Positions 50,668-59,230 of a DNA stretch of 64,000 nt are shown here, in pieces (the first letter of the stretch is position 1; each line of letters opens with the position of its first letter). The stretch covers positions 234,604 to 298,603 of the forward strand of contig NZ_QQTO01000012.1 in assembly GCF_003351345.1 (NCBI RefSeq), given 5' to 3'. The translations under genes were made by a program, and so were the position numbers. Under the pieces are notes generated by a model. It was given only the letters and a program-made list of their open reading frames with translations. It ran no database searches and was not told the DNA's origin. Source of the stretch: Allobosea caraganae (GTDB lineage: Bacteria; Pseudomonadota; Alphaproteobacteria; Rhizobiales; Beijerinckiaceae).

Positions 50668-51183
50668 CTAGAACTCACGGGTCATGTAGCGGGCGGCATC
50701 GTCGTAGCTGGCCAGCTTGCGATCAAGCGCCGCGTCATGCGTCTCGCGAAAGCCATGGCGCTGCCAGAAGCCGGCCGAGCGGTTGACGGCGACGAGCGCC
50801 ATGCCGGCAAAGCCGGAATTCCGGGCGTGCTCGACGAGGCGGGCCACGACATCCGAGGCCGCGCCAGTGCCATGCGTATGCGGCAGCAGCGCCAGGTCGT
50901 GGATGTAGTAGGCCGCCGCATCGGCGGGGATCGCGCCGAGCAGGGCGTTCAGCGCCGGGATATCGCAAGGCCGCCAGGGATGGCTCAGCACGTAGCCGGC
51001 CGCCCCGTCCGCATCGACAAGACAAAGGCAGCCCGCCGGATAAAGCGCGAGGCGCTCGGCGAAGATCGCCTCGTCCTCGGGATAGTCCGGGTGCACCGCG
51101 ACCGCGATCGCCATGACGTCCGGCAGGTTAGCCATCGTCATGGCGCGCCAGATCGCGCCGCCCTGCCCTGCCGATTGCGTCAT
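50668..51183 (-). CDS. GNAT family N-acetyltransferase
   Basis: This 171-residue protein has the GNAT pattern: a first part with DLPDVMAIAVAVHPDYPEDEAIF-like helices, then AAYYIHDLALLPHTHGTGAASDVVARLVEHARNSGFAGMALVAVNRSAGFWQRHGFRET, where GTGAASD is the acetyl-CoA loop in place of the usual RGxGxG. The ATG at 51183 (MTQSAGQGGA) is the first start after the deacetylase stop at 51204. The much longer frame from 51789 overlaps the deacetylase gene. Possible role: acetylating an amino acid; an acetylase next to a deacetylase may mark the same compound. Confidence 0.85.
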   Translation of the reverse strand: MTQSAGQGGAIWRAMTMANLPDVMAIAVAVHPDYPEDEAIFAERLALYPAGCLCLVDADGAAGYVLSHPWRPCDIPALNALLGAIPADAAAYYIHDLALLPHTHGTGAASDVVARLVEHARNSGFAGMALVAVNRSAGFWQRHGFRETHDAALDRKLASYDDAARYMTREF

Positions 51184-51203
51184 GATGTAATCTCGCGCTT
51201 CGC

Positions 51204-52373
51204 TCAGCCCTTTGCCGGCGCGAACTTCTTCGAGCGCTTCGGATGCCACCACTTGCCCTTCAGCACGACGCCTTCGGAGACGATCTTCTGGTTGCCGATC
51301 AGATGCTCGCCGACCACGTCGACGTAGTCGAACTTGCCTTCCTTGACCGTGATGATGGTGGCGTCGCCGAGCGATCCGACCTTGAGCGAGCCGTATTCGG
51401 GCCGCTTCAGCGCCATGCCGGCATTCAGCGTCGAGGCGGCGATGACGTCGTTCAGCTTCACGCCCATGCAGAGGAATTTCGACATGGTGGTGACCTGGTC
51501 GAAGGCCGGGCCGTCGATGCAGAGCTTGTGCACGTCGGACGAGATCGTGTCGGGCATGAAGCCGTTGGCGAGCATGGCGCGGGTCGTCTTGAACGAGAAC
51601 GAGCCCTTGCCATGGCCGATGTCGAAGAGGACGCCGCGCTTGCGGGCCGCCAGCACCTCGGGCTTCACCGTGCCCTGCACGGTGGCGGGCGAGTTCGGGA
51701 AAGGGCGGAAGGCGTGGGTGAGCACGTCGCCCGGCCGGAGCATGCCGATGACCTCCTCGTAGGACGGCGGCGGATGGTCGATATGGCACATCAGCGGCAT
51801 GCCGACCTCCTCGGCCACCTGCAGCGCGATGTTGAGCGGGACAGCGCCCGAGCTGCCCGAGGCGTGCAGGCCGACGCGGACCTTGATGCCGACGATCAGG
51901 TCGCGGTTCTTGTCGGCGACCTCGACCGCGTCGATCGGGTTCATCATGCGCAGGTCGCCGCTCTCGCCGACCATGACGCGATGATCGAAGCCGTAGATGC
52001 CGGCATGCGAGACGTGGAGATAGGCGAGGATGCGCGCCTGGCTCTTCTCGATGACGTGCTTGCGGAAGCCGGCCCAGTTGCCCGGCCCGGCGCTGCCGGT
52101 GTCGACCGAGGTGGTGACGCCGGAGAGCCGGCAGAACTCGTCGGCATCGATGCCGAGCGAGGTGCCGCCCCAGTAGACATGGGTGTGCAGGTCGATCAGG
52201 CCGGGCGAGACGATATAGCCGGAGACGTCGCGGATCTCGGTGTCGGAGCCGCCCTTCAGGTCCTTGCCGAAGCCGGAGACCTTGCCGTCGGTGAAGGCGA
52301 CGTCGAGCACGCCGTCATGGTTCTGCGACGGGTCGATGACCCGGCCGCCCTTCAGGATGAGATCGTGGGACAT
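51204..52373 (-). CDS. Amidohydrolase/deacetylase family metallohydrolase (COG3964-like)
   Basis: This 389-residue amidohydrolase-superfamily enzyme shows the metal ligands H63 and H65 (DLHTHVYWG), a carboxylatable Lys164 (VGIKVRVGLH), H197 (LMCHIDH), H220 and Asp280 (SSDVHK). The pattern fits the group that includes Atu3266, which removes an acyl group from N- or O-acyl substrates; D-amino-acid deacetylases are also related. It lies in a cluster of D-amino-acid-related genes. The ATG at 52373 is followed by ILKGGRVIDP, the usual start. Confidence 0.88.
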   Translation of the reverse strand: MSHDLILKGGRVIDPSQNHDGVLDVAFTDGKVSGFGKDLKGGSDTEIRDVSGYIVSPGLIDLHTHVYWGGTSLGIDADEFCRLSGVTTSVDTGSAGPGNWAGFRKHVIEKSQARILAYLHVSHAGIYGFDHRVMVGESGDLRMMNPIDAVEVADKNRDLIVGIKVRVGLHASGSSGAVPLNIALQVAEEVGMPLMCHIDHPPPSYEEVIGMLRPGDVLTHAFRPFPNSPATVQGTVKPEVLAARKRGVLFDIGHGKGSFSFKTTRAMLANGFMPDTISSDVHKLCIDGPAFDQVTTMSKFLCMGVKLNDVIAASTLNAGMALKRPEYGSLKVGSLGDATIITVKEGKFDYVDVVGEHLIGNQKIVSEGVVLKGKWWHPKRSKKFAPAKG

Positions 52374-52427
52374 CGTGTTTCTCTCAAGGTCGCTTCGGAG
52401 CGGGAGTGATCATGGGCGCGCAAGCGG

Positions 52428-52829
52428 TCAAACCCAATTCTCGACACGCAGGCCGGGCATGCGGGCGAATTCGCGCATGTTGTTGGTGACCATGATTAGG
52501 CCGACGCTGCGGGCGTGAGCGCCGATCTGCATGTCGTAGGGGCCGCAGGGCGTGCCGGCCTTCTCGAGCTCGGCGCGGAGTTGTCCGTAGTGCCGCGCCG
52601 CTCCCTCATCGAAGGGCAACGTCATGATCCGGGACAGGAAAATGTCGAGCTCTTCAATATTCCGACTCCGGCGCGCGGACTTCTCCGCCCCGTACGCGAG
52701 CTCGCCGACCGTGACGCTAGAAATACAGAGGCTTCCGGCCAAAGCGCTGAACCGGTCCTGCAGCGCCGGCGAATAGGTTCTCATCACGTAAATGCAGATA
52801 TTGGTATCCAGCATATGAGTGAGCGTCAC
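52428..52829 (-). CDS. vapC: VapC-type PIN domain toxin
   Basis: This 133-residue PIN-domain ribonuclease toxin has the acidic residues D8 (MLDTN), E43 (VGELAYG) and D99 (PYDMQI), and the C-terminal TNNMREF motif. VapC toxins cut tRNA or rRNA and are blocked by VapB. The start overlaps the vapB stop by four bases (ATGA). It interrupts the amino-acid island and has its own operator, so it is a self-contained unit. Confidence 0.92.
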   Translation of the reverse strand: MTLTHMLDTNICIYVMRTYSPALQDRFSALAGSLCISSVTVGELAYGAEKSARRSRNIEELDIFLSRIMTLPFDEGAARHYGQLRAELEKAGTPCGPYDMQIGAHARSVGLIMVTNNMREFARMPGLRVENWV

Positions 52830-53059
52830 AGGGGTTCCCGCTCGTCTGCCGGTGGCTGGATGCGCTCGGCCATGAAGTCTTCGCTGACCCGTGGGCCACG
52901 CTCGAACAGATCATCCCAGCGTTTCCCCTTCGGCACGATCAAGACCCCCGAACCCTGCCTGATGATCTCGACTTCGCTCACGTCCGGCGGGAACGCGACC
53001 TCCTTCGGCAAGCGCACCGCCTGGCTGCGATTGCTCATAAAAAGCTTGGAATTCGCCAT
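52826..53059 (-). CDS. vapB: VapB-type AbrB/SpoVT antitoxin
   Basis: This 77-residue antitoxin has an N-terminal swapped-hairpin DNA-binding fold (MANSKLFMSNRSQAVRLPKEVAF) and a C-terminal helical stretch with VIVPKGKRWDDLFERGP that would wrap the VapC active site. It should bind DNA with VapC at the palindrome at 53072-53092. Length is normal for the family. Confidence 0.9.
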   Translation of the reverse strand: MANSKLFMSNRSQAVRLPKEVAFPPDVSEVEIIRQGSGVLIVPKGKRWDDLFERGPRVSEDFMAERIQPPADEREPL

Positions 53060-53071
53060 CAGCGCCTCCTT

Positions 53072-53092
53072 GTATATCCCATTGGGATATAC
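53072..53092. promoter_or_regulatory. VapBC operator palindrome
   Basis: GTATATCCCA (53072-53081), one central T, TGGGATATAC (53083-53092) form a perfect 10-bp inverted repeat, 13 bases upstream of the vapB start. It is likely the autoregulatory site of the VapBC complex. Confidence 0.8.
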
Positions 53093-53129
53093 ATAAGCCG
53101 CACGACCGAATTTCGCAACGGCAGGCTGA

Positions 53130-54062
53130 TCACGGCGCGACCGCGCCCTTGCGCTCGACGATCAGCCCGTAGGCCTGCGGCTCGCGGTGCCTGGCGAAGT
53201 TGAAGGTCGAGTTCTTGTAGCTCTTGCCGAGGTCCATGTCGCAGAGCGCGACGATCAGCTCGTCGCCCTCGGTCACGGCCTGCGCCACCACTTCCCCGGT
53301 CGGGGCGATGATGCAGGTGCCGCCGATCTGGTCGACACCGGCCTCCAGCCCCGCCTTGGCGACGCCGACGACCCAGGTGGCGTTCTGGTAGGCGCCAGCC
53401 TGCATCACGAGCTGGTTGTGGAAGTTGCCGAGGCGGTCGTGCTGTGGGGCCGGCGGGTTGTGCTTGGGCGTGTTGTAGCCGAGCACGATCAGCTCGACAT
53501 CCTGCAGGCCCATCGAGCGATAGCTCTCGGGCCAGCGCCGGTCGTTGCAGATCATCATGCCGATATTGGCATCCATGGCGCGCCAGACCGGCCAGCCGAG
53601 ATTGCCGGTCTCGAAATAGCGCTTCTCCAGGTTCTGGAAGGCGTTCTCGGGCTTGTGGTCGGGATGCCCGGGCAAGTGGATCTTGCGGTATTTGCCGATG
53701 ATCTTGCCGGACTTGTCGACCAGCACGGCGGTGTTGAAGCGGCGCTTACGGCCATCCTCATGGGCGAGCTCGGCATAGCCGAGATGGAAGCCGATACCGA
53801 GCTTGGCCGCCTCCTCGAAGAGCGGCGCGGTCTCGTTGGAGGGCATCGCCGTCTCGAAATAGGAGTCGATCTCGTCCTCGTCCTCCATCCACCAATGCGG
53901 GAAGAAGGCCGTCAGCGCCGCCTCGGGGAAGACGACGAGGTCGCAGCCATGGCTCTTGGCCTGGCGCATCAGCGCGATCATGCGGGCGACGGCCGAGACG
54001 CGGCTCTCGTCGCGCTGGATCGGCCCGAGCTGGGCGGCGCCCACGGTCAGGATGCGGCTCAT
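53130..54062 (-). CDS. N-carbamoyl-D-amino acid hydrolase (carbon-nitrogen hydrolase)
   Basis: This 310-residue nitrilase-superfamily enzyme has the Glu-Lys-Cys triad E47 (FPEAALTAFFP), K127 (GKYRKIHLPG) and C172 (MICNDRRWPESYRSMGL). These numbers equal the published triad of the Agrobacterium D-carbamoylase, and the surrounding residues are nearly the same as I recall them. It would remove carbamoyl groups from N-carbamoyl-D-amino acids, giving the D-amino acid, CO2 and ammonia. A hydantoinase and racemase, the usual partners, are absent. It is upstream of the transporter genes in the minus-strand cluster. Confidence 0.9.
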   Translation of the reverse strand: MSRILTVGAAQLGPIQRDESRVSAVARMIALMRQAKSHGCDLVVFPEAALTAFFPHWWMEDEDEIDSYFETAMPSNETAPLFEEAAKLGIGFHLGYAELAHEDGRKRRFNTAVLVDKSGKIIGKYRKIHLPGHPDHKPENAFQNLEKRYFETGNLGWPVWRAMDANIGMMICNDRRWPESYRSMGLQDVELIVLGYNTPKHNPPAPQHDRLGNFHNQLVMQAGAYQNATWVVGVAKAGLEAGVDQIGGTCIIAPTGEVVAQAVTEGDELIVALCDMDLGKSYKNSTFNFARHREPQAYGLIVERKGAVAP

Positions 54063-54066
54063 TCGA

Positions 54067-54969
54067 CTACAGGCTCTTGGCGATGCGGGGATCGAGCGAG
54101 TCGCGCAGGCCGTCGCCGAGCAGGTTCACGGCCAGCACGGTGATCGACAGGAAGATCGCCGGGAACAGCACGATATGCGGCCTGACCTGCCAGAGCGCCC
54201 TGCCCTCGGCCATGATGTTGCCCCAGGACGGCGTCGCCGGCGGGATGCCGGCGCCGATGAAGGACAGGATCGCCTCGACGATCATGGCGCTGGCGCAGAT
54301 ATAGGTCGCCTGCACCGTCATCGGCGCCATCGTGTTCGGCAGGATATGGCGGAAGATGATGCGCGGCGTACGGGCGCCGAGCGCCACCGCCGCCTCGACA
54401 TAAGGCTGCTCGCGCAAGGAGAGCACGACGCCGCGGACGAGGCGGGCGACGCGCGGAATCTCCGCGATGGTGATGGCGATGATGACGTTGCCGACCGAGC
54501 CGCGGGTCAGCGCCATCAGGGCGATGGCGAGCAGGATCGGCGGGATCGACATCATGCCGTCGATGGCGCGCATGACGATGCCATCGGCCCAGCGCACGAA
54601 GCCGGCAAAGAGGCCGATCGCCAGCCCGACCACCGAAGCCAGGACGGCGACCGTGAAGCCGACGACGAGCGAAACCCGCGCCCCGTAGATGACGCGCGAA
54701 TAGATGTCGCGGCCGAGCATGTCGGTGCCGAACCAGTATTGCTCGGAGGGCATGCGCGTGCGCCGCGAGGGCGCGATCGCGGTCGGGTCGACCGTCCCGA
54801 GCAGCGGCGCGAAGATGCCGATCAGGATCATGAGCAGCAGCAGGCCGCCGCCGATCGCGACAGAGGGGTGCCGGCGCAAATAACGCGTGAAGCGGCGCAG
54901 GCGGGTGGGCTGTGCGGGATCGCGGACGGCGACGAGCGCGGCCGCGGCGTTGTCGGTCTGCGTCGTCAA
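54067..54969 (-). CDS. Peptide-type ABC transporter permease (DppC type)
   Basis: This 300-residue permease has the DppC pattern: SEQYWFGTDMLGRDIYSRVIYGARVSL, EQPYVEAAVALGARTPRIIFRHILPNTMAP (coupling loop), and VNLLGDGLRDSLDPRI at the end. The only credible start is the TTG at 54969, which overlaps the DppB stop as TTGA; no ATG or GTG lies before the first membrane helix. It pairs with the DppB at 54966-55907. No ATPases are in the cluster. Confidence 0.9.
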   Translation of the reverse strand: MTTQTDNAAAALVAVRDPAQPTRLRRFTRYLRRHPSVAIGGGLLLLMILIGIFAPLLGTVDPTAIAPSRRTRMPSEQYWFGTDMLGRDIYSRVIYGARVSLVVGFTVAVLASVVGLAIGLFAGFVRWADGIVMRAIDGMMSIPPILLAIALMALTRGSVGNVIIAITIAEIPRVARLVRGVVLSLREQPYVEAAVALGARTPRIIFRHILPNTMAPMTVQATYICASAMIVEAILSFIGAGIPPATPSWGNIMAEGRALWQVRPHIVLFPAIFLSITVLAVNLLGDGLRDSLDPRIAKSL

Positions 54970-55907
54970 TAGCGTATCCTCGGATCGACGAGCGTGTAGG
55001 CGAGGTCGATGAGCAGGTTCACCAGCACGTAGACGAAGCTGAACATCAGGACGACGCCCTGGATGACGGGATAGTCGCGCCGCAGGATCGCATCGACCGT
55101 CAGGCGGCCGAGGCCGGGAATGGCGAAGACGCTCTCGGTGACGACGGCGCCGCCGATCAGCAGCGCGATGCCGATGCCGATGATGGTGATGATCGGCACG
55201 GCGGCATTCTTCAGCGCATGCAGGAAGAGGATGCTGCGCTGGCCGAGGCCCTTGGAGCGGGCGGTGCGGATGTAGTCCTGCTGCAGCACCTCGAGCATGG
55301 TGGCGCGGGTGATGCGGGCGATCAGCGCGATATAGACGAAGCCGAGCGTGATCGAGGGCAGGATCAGGTTGCGCAGCCAGGGCCAGAAGCCCTGCGACAG
55401 CGGGGTGTAGCCCTGCACCGGCAGCCAATCGAGCTTGAGCGCGAAGGTGTAGGCGAGCAGGTAGCCGACGACGAAGACCGGCACGGAGAAGCCGAGCACG
55501 GCGAAGGCCATCGCGACCTTGTCGATCCAGGTCCCGGCCTTCCAGGCGGCGATGACGCCCATCGGCACCGCGATGACGACGGCGAAGATCAGCGTCAGCA
55601 CCATCAGCGAGACGGTCGGCTCGATGCGCTGCGCGATGAGCTGCGTCACCGGCAGCGAGGTGAAGATCGAGGTGCCGAGATCGCCCTGCAGCACCCGGAA
55701 CAGCCATTCGCCGAAGCGGATGAGATAGGGCCGGTCGAGCCCGAGGCTCGCCCGGATCCGCTCGACATCGGCCGGCGACGCCTGGTCGCCGGCGATGACG
55801 GCGGCCGGATCGCCCGGCGCGATATAAAGTAGCGAGAAGACGAACAGCGCCACGAAGGCCATCACAGGGATGGTCGTGATGATGCGTTTGACGATAAAAG
55901 CCAGCAT
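54966..55907 (-). CDS. Peptide-type ABC transporter permease (DppB type)
   Basis: This 313-residue inner-membrane permease begins MLAFIVKRIITTIPVMAFVALFVFSLLYIAPGDPAAV and has RATMLEVLQQDYIRTARSKGLGQRSILFLHALKNAAVPIITI, the DppB coupling loop. It ends LAYTLVDPRIRY. It is followed by the DppC gene with a four-base overlap. A repeat separates it from the binding-protein gene at 55997. Confidence 0.93.
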   Translation of the reverse strand: MLAFIVKRIITTIPVMAFVALFVFSLLYIAPGDPAAVIAGDQASPADVERIRASLGLDRPYLIRFGEWLFRVLQGDLGTSIFTSLPVTQLIAQRIEPTVSLMVLTLIFAVVIAVPMGVIAAWKAGTWIDKVAMAFAVLGFSVPVFVVGYLLAYTFALKLDWLPVQGYTPLSQGFWPWLRNLILPSITLGFVYIALIARITRATMLEVLQQDYIRTARSKGLGQRSILFLHALKNAAVPIITIIGIGIALLIGGAVVTESVFAIPGLGRLTVDAILRRDYPVIQGVVLMFSFVYVLVNLLIDLAYTLVDPRIRY

Positions 55908-55931
55908 TGCGGCGCCTTCGCTAGTTCAGAG

Positions 55932-55995
55932 ACCGTTTGAGACTTCGCCGCATGGCCGCGCCAGGCGGCCATGCCAGCAGAAGTACACGCGGTCC
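55932..55995. repeat. Intergenic repeat sharing CCGTTTGAGACTTCGCCG with 13841
   Basis: The block CCGTTTGAGACTTCGCCG (about 55933-55950) recurs at about 13841-13858. It is followed by ATGGCCGC/GGCGGCCAT-type inverted sequence and AGAAGT. It lies in the 89-bp gap between the binding-protein gene and dppB-type gene. Confidence 0.5.
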
Positions 55996-55996
55996 C

Positions 55997-57595
55997 TCAC
56001 GCCTTGGACACGCCCCAGGAGAATGGCAGCGGGCCGCTGACCACGCCGGTGACGTTCTTCCGCCAGGCCTGGTAGCCGAGGTAGAAGCCGGTCGGCACGT
56101 AGACGACGTTCTCGACCGCGGCCTTGTTGAGGCGATCGATCGCGCCCTTCTCCTCGGCCGCATCCTTGGCGTTGAACCAGTTGGTGACCTCGGCCTCGAC
56201 CGCCGGCACGTCCGGCCAGCCGAACCAGGCCTTGTCGCCATTGGCGCGGATCGCGGTGTAGGAGGCCGGGTTGATGCAGTCGGCGCCGGCGTGCCAGGTG
56301 TGGAACATGCTCCAGCCACCCTGGCCGGGCGGCGTCTTCTGGGCACGGCGAGAACCGACCGTGCCCCAGTCGGTGGCGACGAAGTCGACGTTCATGCCGA
56401 TGCTCTTCAGCAGCTCGGCCGTGACGTCGCCCATCGACTTGGTCGCGGACATGTCCTGCGCGACGACGCAGACCACCGGCTCGCCCTTGTAGCCGGACTC
56501 GGCCAGCAGCTTCTTGGCGGCGGCGACGTTCTTCTGCTTCATCATCTCGCCGCCGACCTCGGTATAGCCGGGGGTGCCGGGGGTGAAGAAGCCCGGCAGC
56601 GGCTTCCAGAGCTTGTCGTCGTCGCCGACGATGGAGCGCATGTAGTCTTCCTGGTTCAGCGCGGTCATCACCGCCTGGCGCACCTTCAGGTTGTTGAAGG
56701 GCGCGAAGAGGTGGTTCATCCGGAAGGCGCCGATATTGCCGAGCGGATCCCCGATATCGACGTTGATGTCCTTATGCGCCTTGAGCACCGGCACGAGGTC
56801 GGCGAGCGGGGTCTCCCACCAGTCGACTTCGCCGTTCTGCAGCGCGGCGGCGGCGGTCGCCGGATCGGGCATGATCACCCATTCGATGCGGTCGACCAGC
56901 ATCTTCTTGCCACCGGCGAGCCAGGAGGCCGGCTCGTTGCGCGGCACGTAGTCGGCGAACTTCTCGAACACGGCCTTGGCGCCGGGCACCCACTCGCTGC
57001 GGGCGAACTTCATCGGGCCGGAGCCGATATACTCCGTGATCTGCGTGAACGGGTCGGTCTTGGCGATGCGCTCCGGCATGATGAAGGAGCAGGGAGCGTT
57101 GTTCTTGGCGAGCGCCAGCAGCATCTTCGGATAGGGCTGCTTCAGCGACCATTTCCAGGTGCGGTCGTCGACCGCGACGATCTCGTTCTGGATGCCGCGG
57201 ATCATCAGGCCCATCGGGTCGCGGGCCGACCAGCGGATCAGGCTCTGGACCACGTCCTTGGCAAGGACCGGCGTGCCGTCATGGAACTTGAGGCCGGGGC
57301 GGAGCTTGAAGGTCCAGGTCAGGCCGTCGGAGGAGACCTCCTCGCCCTCGACCATCTGGCGCTGCGGTTGGAACTTCTCGTCGATGCCGTAGAGCGTGTC
57401 CCAGACCAGGGCCGCGGCGTTGCGCACGACATATTGCGTGCCCCAGATCGGGTCGAAATTGGCGAGGTTGGCCTGCGGCACGAAGCGCAGGGTCTTGGCC
57501 GCCGCGCCTTGCGACAGGGCCGGCATCGCGATCCCGCCGGAGGCAGCGAGCGTGCCGACGCCGGCGGCGGATTTCAGAAACGTCCTGCGGTCCAT
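55997..57595 (-). CDS. Peptide-type ABC transporter substrate-binding protein (SBP family 5)
   Basis: This 532-residue binding protein starts MDRRTFLKSAAGVGTLAASGG, a twin-arginine Tat signal, cut near LSQGAAAK. The mature part has NLANFDPIWGTQYVVRNAAALVWDTLYG, QMVEGEEVSSDGLTWTFKLRPGLKFHDGTPV and VRQAVMTALNQEDYMRSIVG, all SBP_bac_5 signatures. AGGGGAG before the ATG at 57595 supports that start over a GTG one codon earlier. It is the binding subunit for the two permeases after it. Ligands in this context could be N-carbamoyl or N-acyl amino acids or short peptides. Confidence 0.92.
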   Translation of the reverse strand: MDRRTFLKSAAGVGTLAASGGIAMPALSQGAAAKTLRFVPQANLANFDPIWGTQYVVRNAAALVWDTLYGIDEKFQPQRQMVEGEEVSSDGLTWTFKLRPGLKFHDGTPVLAKDVVQSLIRWSARDPMGLMIRGIQNEIVAVDDRTWKWSLKQPYPKMLLALAKNNAPCSFIMPERIAKTDPFTQITEYIGSGPMKFARSEWVPGAKAVFEKFADYVPRNEPASWLAGGKKMLVDRIEWVIMPDPATAAAALQNGEVDWWETPLADLVPVLKAHKDINVDIGDPLGNIGAFRMNHLFAPFNNLKVRQAVMTALNQEDYMRSIVGDDDKLWKPLPGFFTPGTPGYTEVGGEMMKQKNVAAAKKLLAESGYKGEPVVCVVAQDMSATKSMGDVTAELLKSIGMNVDFVATDWGTVGSRRAQKTPPGQGGWSMFHTWHAGADCINPASYTAIRANGDKAWFGWPDVPAVEAEVTNWFNAKDAAEEKGAIDRLNKAAVENVVYVPTGFYLGYQAWRKNVTGVVSGPLPFSWGVSKA

Positions 57596-57733
57596 CACTC
57601 ACTCCCCTGAAGCGGCAACCTCTGAACGGGCGACCTTGGGAGGGAGTGTGTGGGAGAAAAATCTCCGTGACAACACGCCTGACCGGCCGGGTTCCGTGGC
57701 GGCCGAGCTTGCAGAGTTCGTGCCAGACGGAAC

Positions 57734-57749
57734 TGTTGGCATGCCGACA
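57734..57749. promoter_or_regulatory. Possible operator in the gap before the binding-protein gene
   Basis: TGTTGGCA followed by TGCCGACA is a 16-bp inverted repeat with one mismatched pair. It sits 138 bases upstream of the binding-protein start. Site size and symmetry fit a GntR- or LacI-type regulator, but no regulator gene is adjacent. Confidence 0.35.
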
Positions 57750-57803
57750 ACACTCTTTGCCGGCATTGGGGCAAGGCGAGCAGGAAAATTGCGTAGGAGG
57801 CAC

Positions 57804-59216
57804 CTAAATCGATTTGATCGGCGCATCGACCCGGGCGAACGGCCTGAAAGCCTCCAGCGCAGCCGCGGCGCGCAGCACGAGCGCATCCTCTCCGAAGGCT
57901 CCGACAATCTGCAGCCCGGCCGGCAGGCCGCCGCTCGTCAGGCCGCATGGCAGCGAGATCGCCGGCTGCTGCGTGATGTTGAACGGGTAGGTGAAGGGCG
58001 TCCAGCGCGTCCAGTCTTCGCCATAGCCACCATGGCCCGGCGTGTTGCGGCCGACCTCGAAGGCCGGCAGCGGCAGGGTCGGCGTCAGCAGCAAGTCGAA
58101 CCGTGCATGAAATTGCGCCATGTGGTGAGCAAGCGCGTTGCGCTGGTTCAGGAGGGCTTCGACATAAGTCGAACCCGCAACCCGCTCGCCGGCCTCGGCC
58201 ACCGCGACGAGGCCGGGATCCATCTGCGCGCGGCCGTCAGGGCCGATGCTGCGTAGGGCAAGGGCCGCGCCGGCCGACCAGAGCACCATCAGCGTCTCCA
58301 GCGGGTCGGCGAAGCCGGGATCGACCTCCTCGACGCTGGCGCCGAGCTCGCGGAAGGCCAGGGCCGCCTCGCGGGTCAAGCGGGCGATATCGGCATCGAC
58401 CGGGACATCGCCACCGAGCTTCGCCGAGTAGGCGATACGCAGGCCCTTCACGCCGCCGCTGAGCGCCGCGACGTAGTCGATCGGATCGGCGATGATCGCC
58501 GTCATGTCGCGCTCGTCGGGCCGGGCGATGGCGTTCATCGCCAGCGCCGTGTCGGCCACGGTGCGGGTCAGCGGGCCGAGATGGGCGAGGAAGCCCATGG
58601 TCGAGACCGGATAGGCCGGGACGCGGCCATAGGTGGGCTTGAGCCCGACCACGCCGGTGAAGGCGGCTGGGATGCGGACCGAGCCGGCGCCATCGGTGCC
58701 GAGATGGATGCAGCCGAGATTGAGCGCGGCGCAGGAGGCGGCACCGGCCGAGGAGCCGCCGGGGCCGGTCGTGGTGTTCCAGGGGTTGCGGGTGATGCCC
58801 GACAGCGGCGAATCGCCGACGCCCTTCCAGCCATATTCCGGCATGGTGGTCTTGCCGAGGAAGACGGTTCCGGCCTCGCGCAGTCGGGCCGTCGCGGGCG
58901 CGTCTTCCGGCCAGGGCGCGTCGGAGGCCAGGGCCGAGCCGCGCTTCATCGGCCAGCCGGCGACGCCGATATTGTCCTTGATCGTCACCGGCACGCCGTC
59001 GAGCGGGCCGAGCGCCTCCCCTTTCAGCCAGCGCGCCTGCGAGGCCTCGGCCATGGCGAGCGTCGCCGCCCCGTCGCGGACGACGAAGGCGTTGATCTCA
59101 GGCTCGAAGCGCTCGATGCGGGCGAGCGCGTCCTTGGCGACTTCGACGGGCGAAAGCTCTTTCGCGGCGTAGAGCGGGCCGAGTTCGGCGGCGGAGAGGG
59201 AGGCGATCGAGGTCAT
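57804..59216 (-). CDS. Amidase (amidase signature family)
   Basis: This 470-residue amidase-signature hydrolase has the Ser-cisSer-Lys triad: K80 (VTIKDN), S155/S156 (GPGGSSAG) and S179 (GTDGAGSVRIP). The length is normal. It could split amides made or imported in this cluster, such as carboxamides. It is followed after 14 bases by the metallohydrolase at 59231 (upstream in transcription), so the two are likely co-transcribed with the transporter genes. The exact substrate cannot be read from sequence. Confidence 0.92.
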   Translation of the reverse strand: MTSIASLSAAELGPLYAAKELSPVEVAKDALARIERFEPEINAFVVRDGAATLAMAEASQARWLKGEALGPLDGVPVTIKDNIGVAGWPMKRGSALASDAPWPEDAPATARLREAGTVFLGKTTMPEYGWKGVGDSPLSGITRNPWNTTTGPGGSSAGAASCAALNLGCIHLGTDGAGSVRIPAAFTGVVGLKPTYGRVPAYPVSTMGFLAHLGPLTRTVADTALAMNAIARPDERDMTAIIADPIDYVAALSGGVKGLRIAYSAKLGGDVPVDADIARLTREAALAFRELGASVEEVDPGFADPLETLMVLWSAGAALALRSIGPDGRAQMDPGLVAVAEAGERVAGSTYVEALLNQRNALAHHMAQFHARFDLLLTPTLPLPAFEVGRNTPGHGGYGEDWTRWTPFTYPFNITQQPAISLPCGLTSGGLPAGLQIVGAFGEDALVLRAAAALEAFRPFARVDAPIKSI

Positions 59217-59230
59217 GGGCGGGTCCGTGG

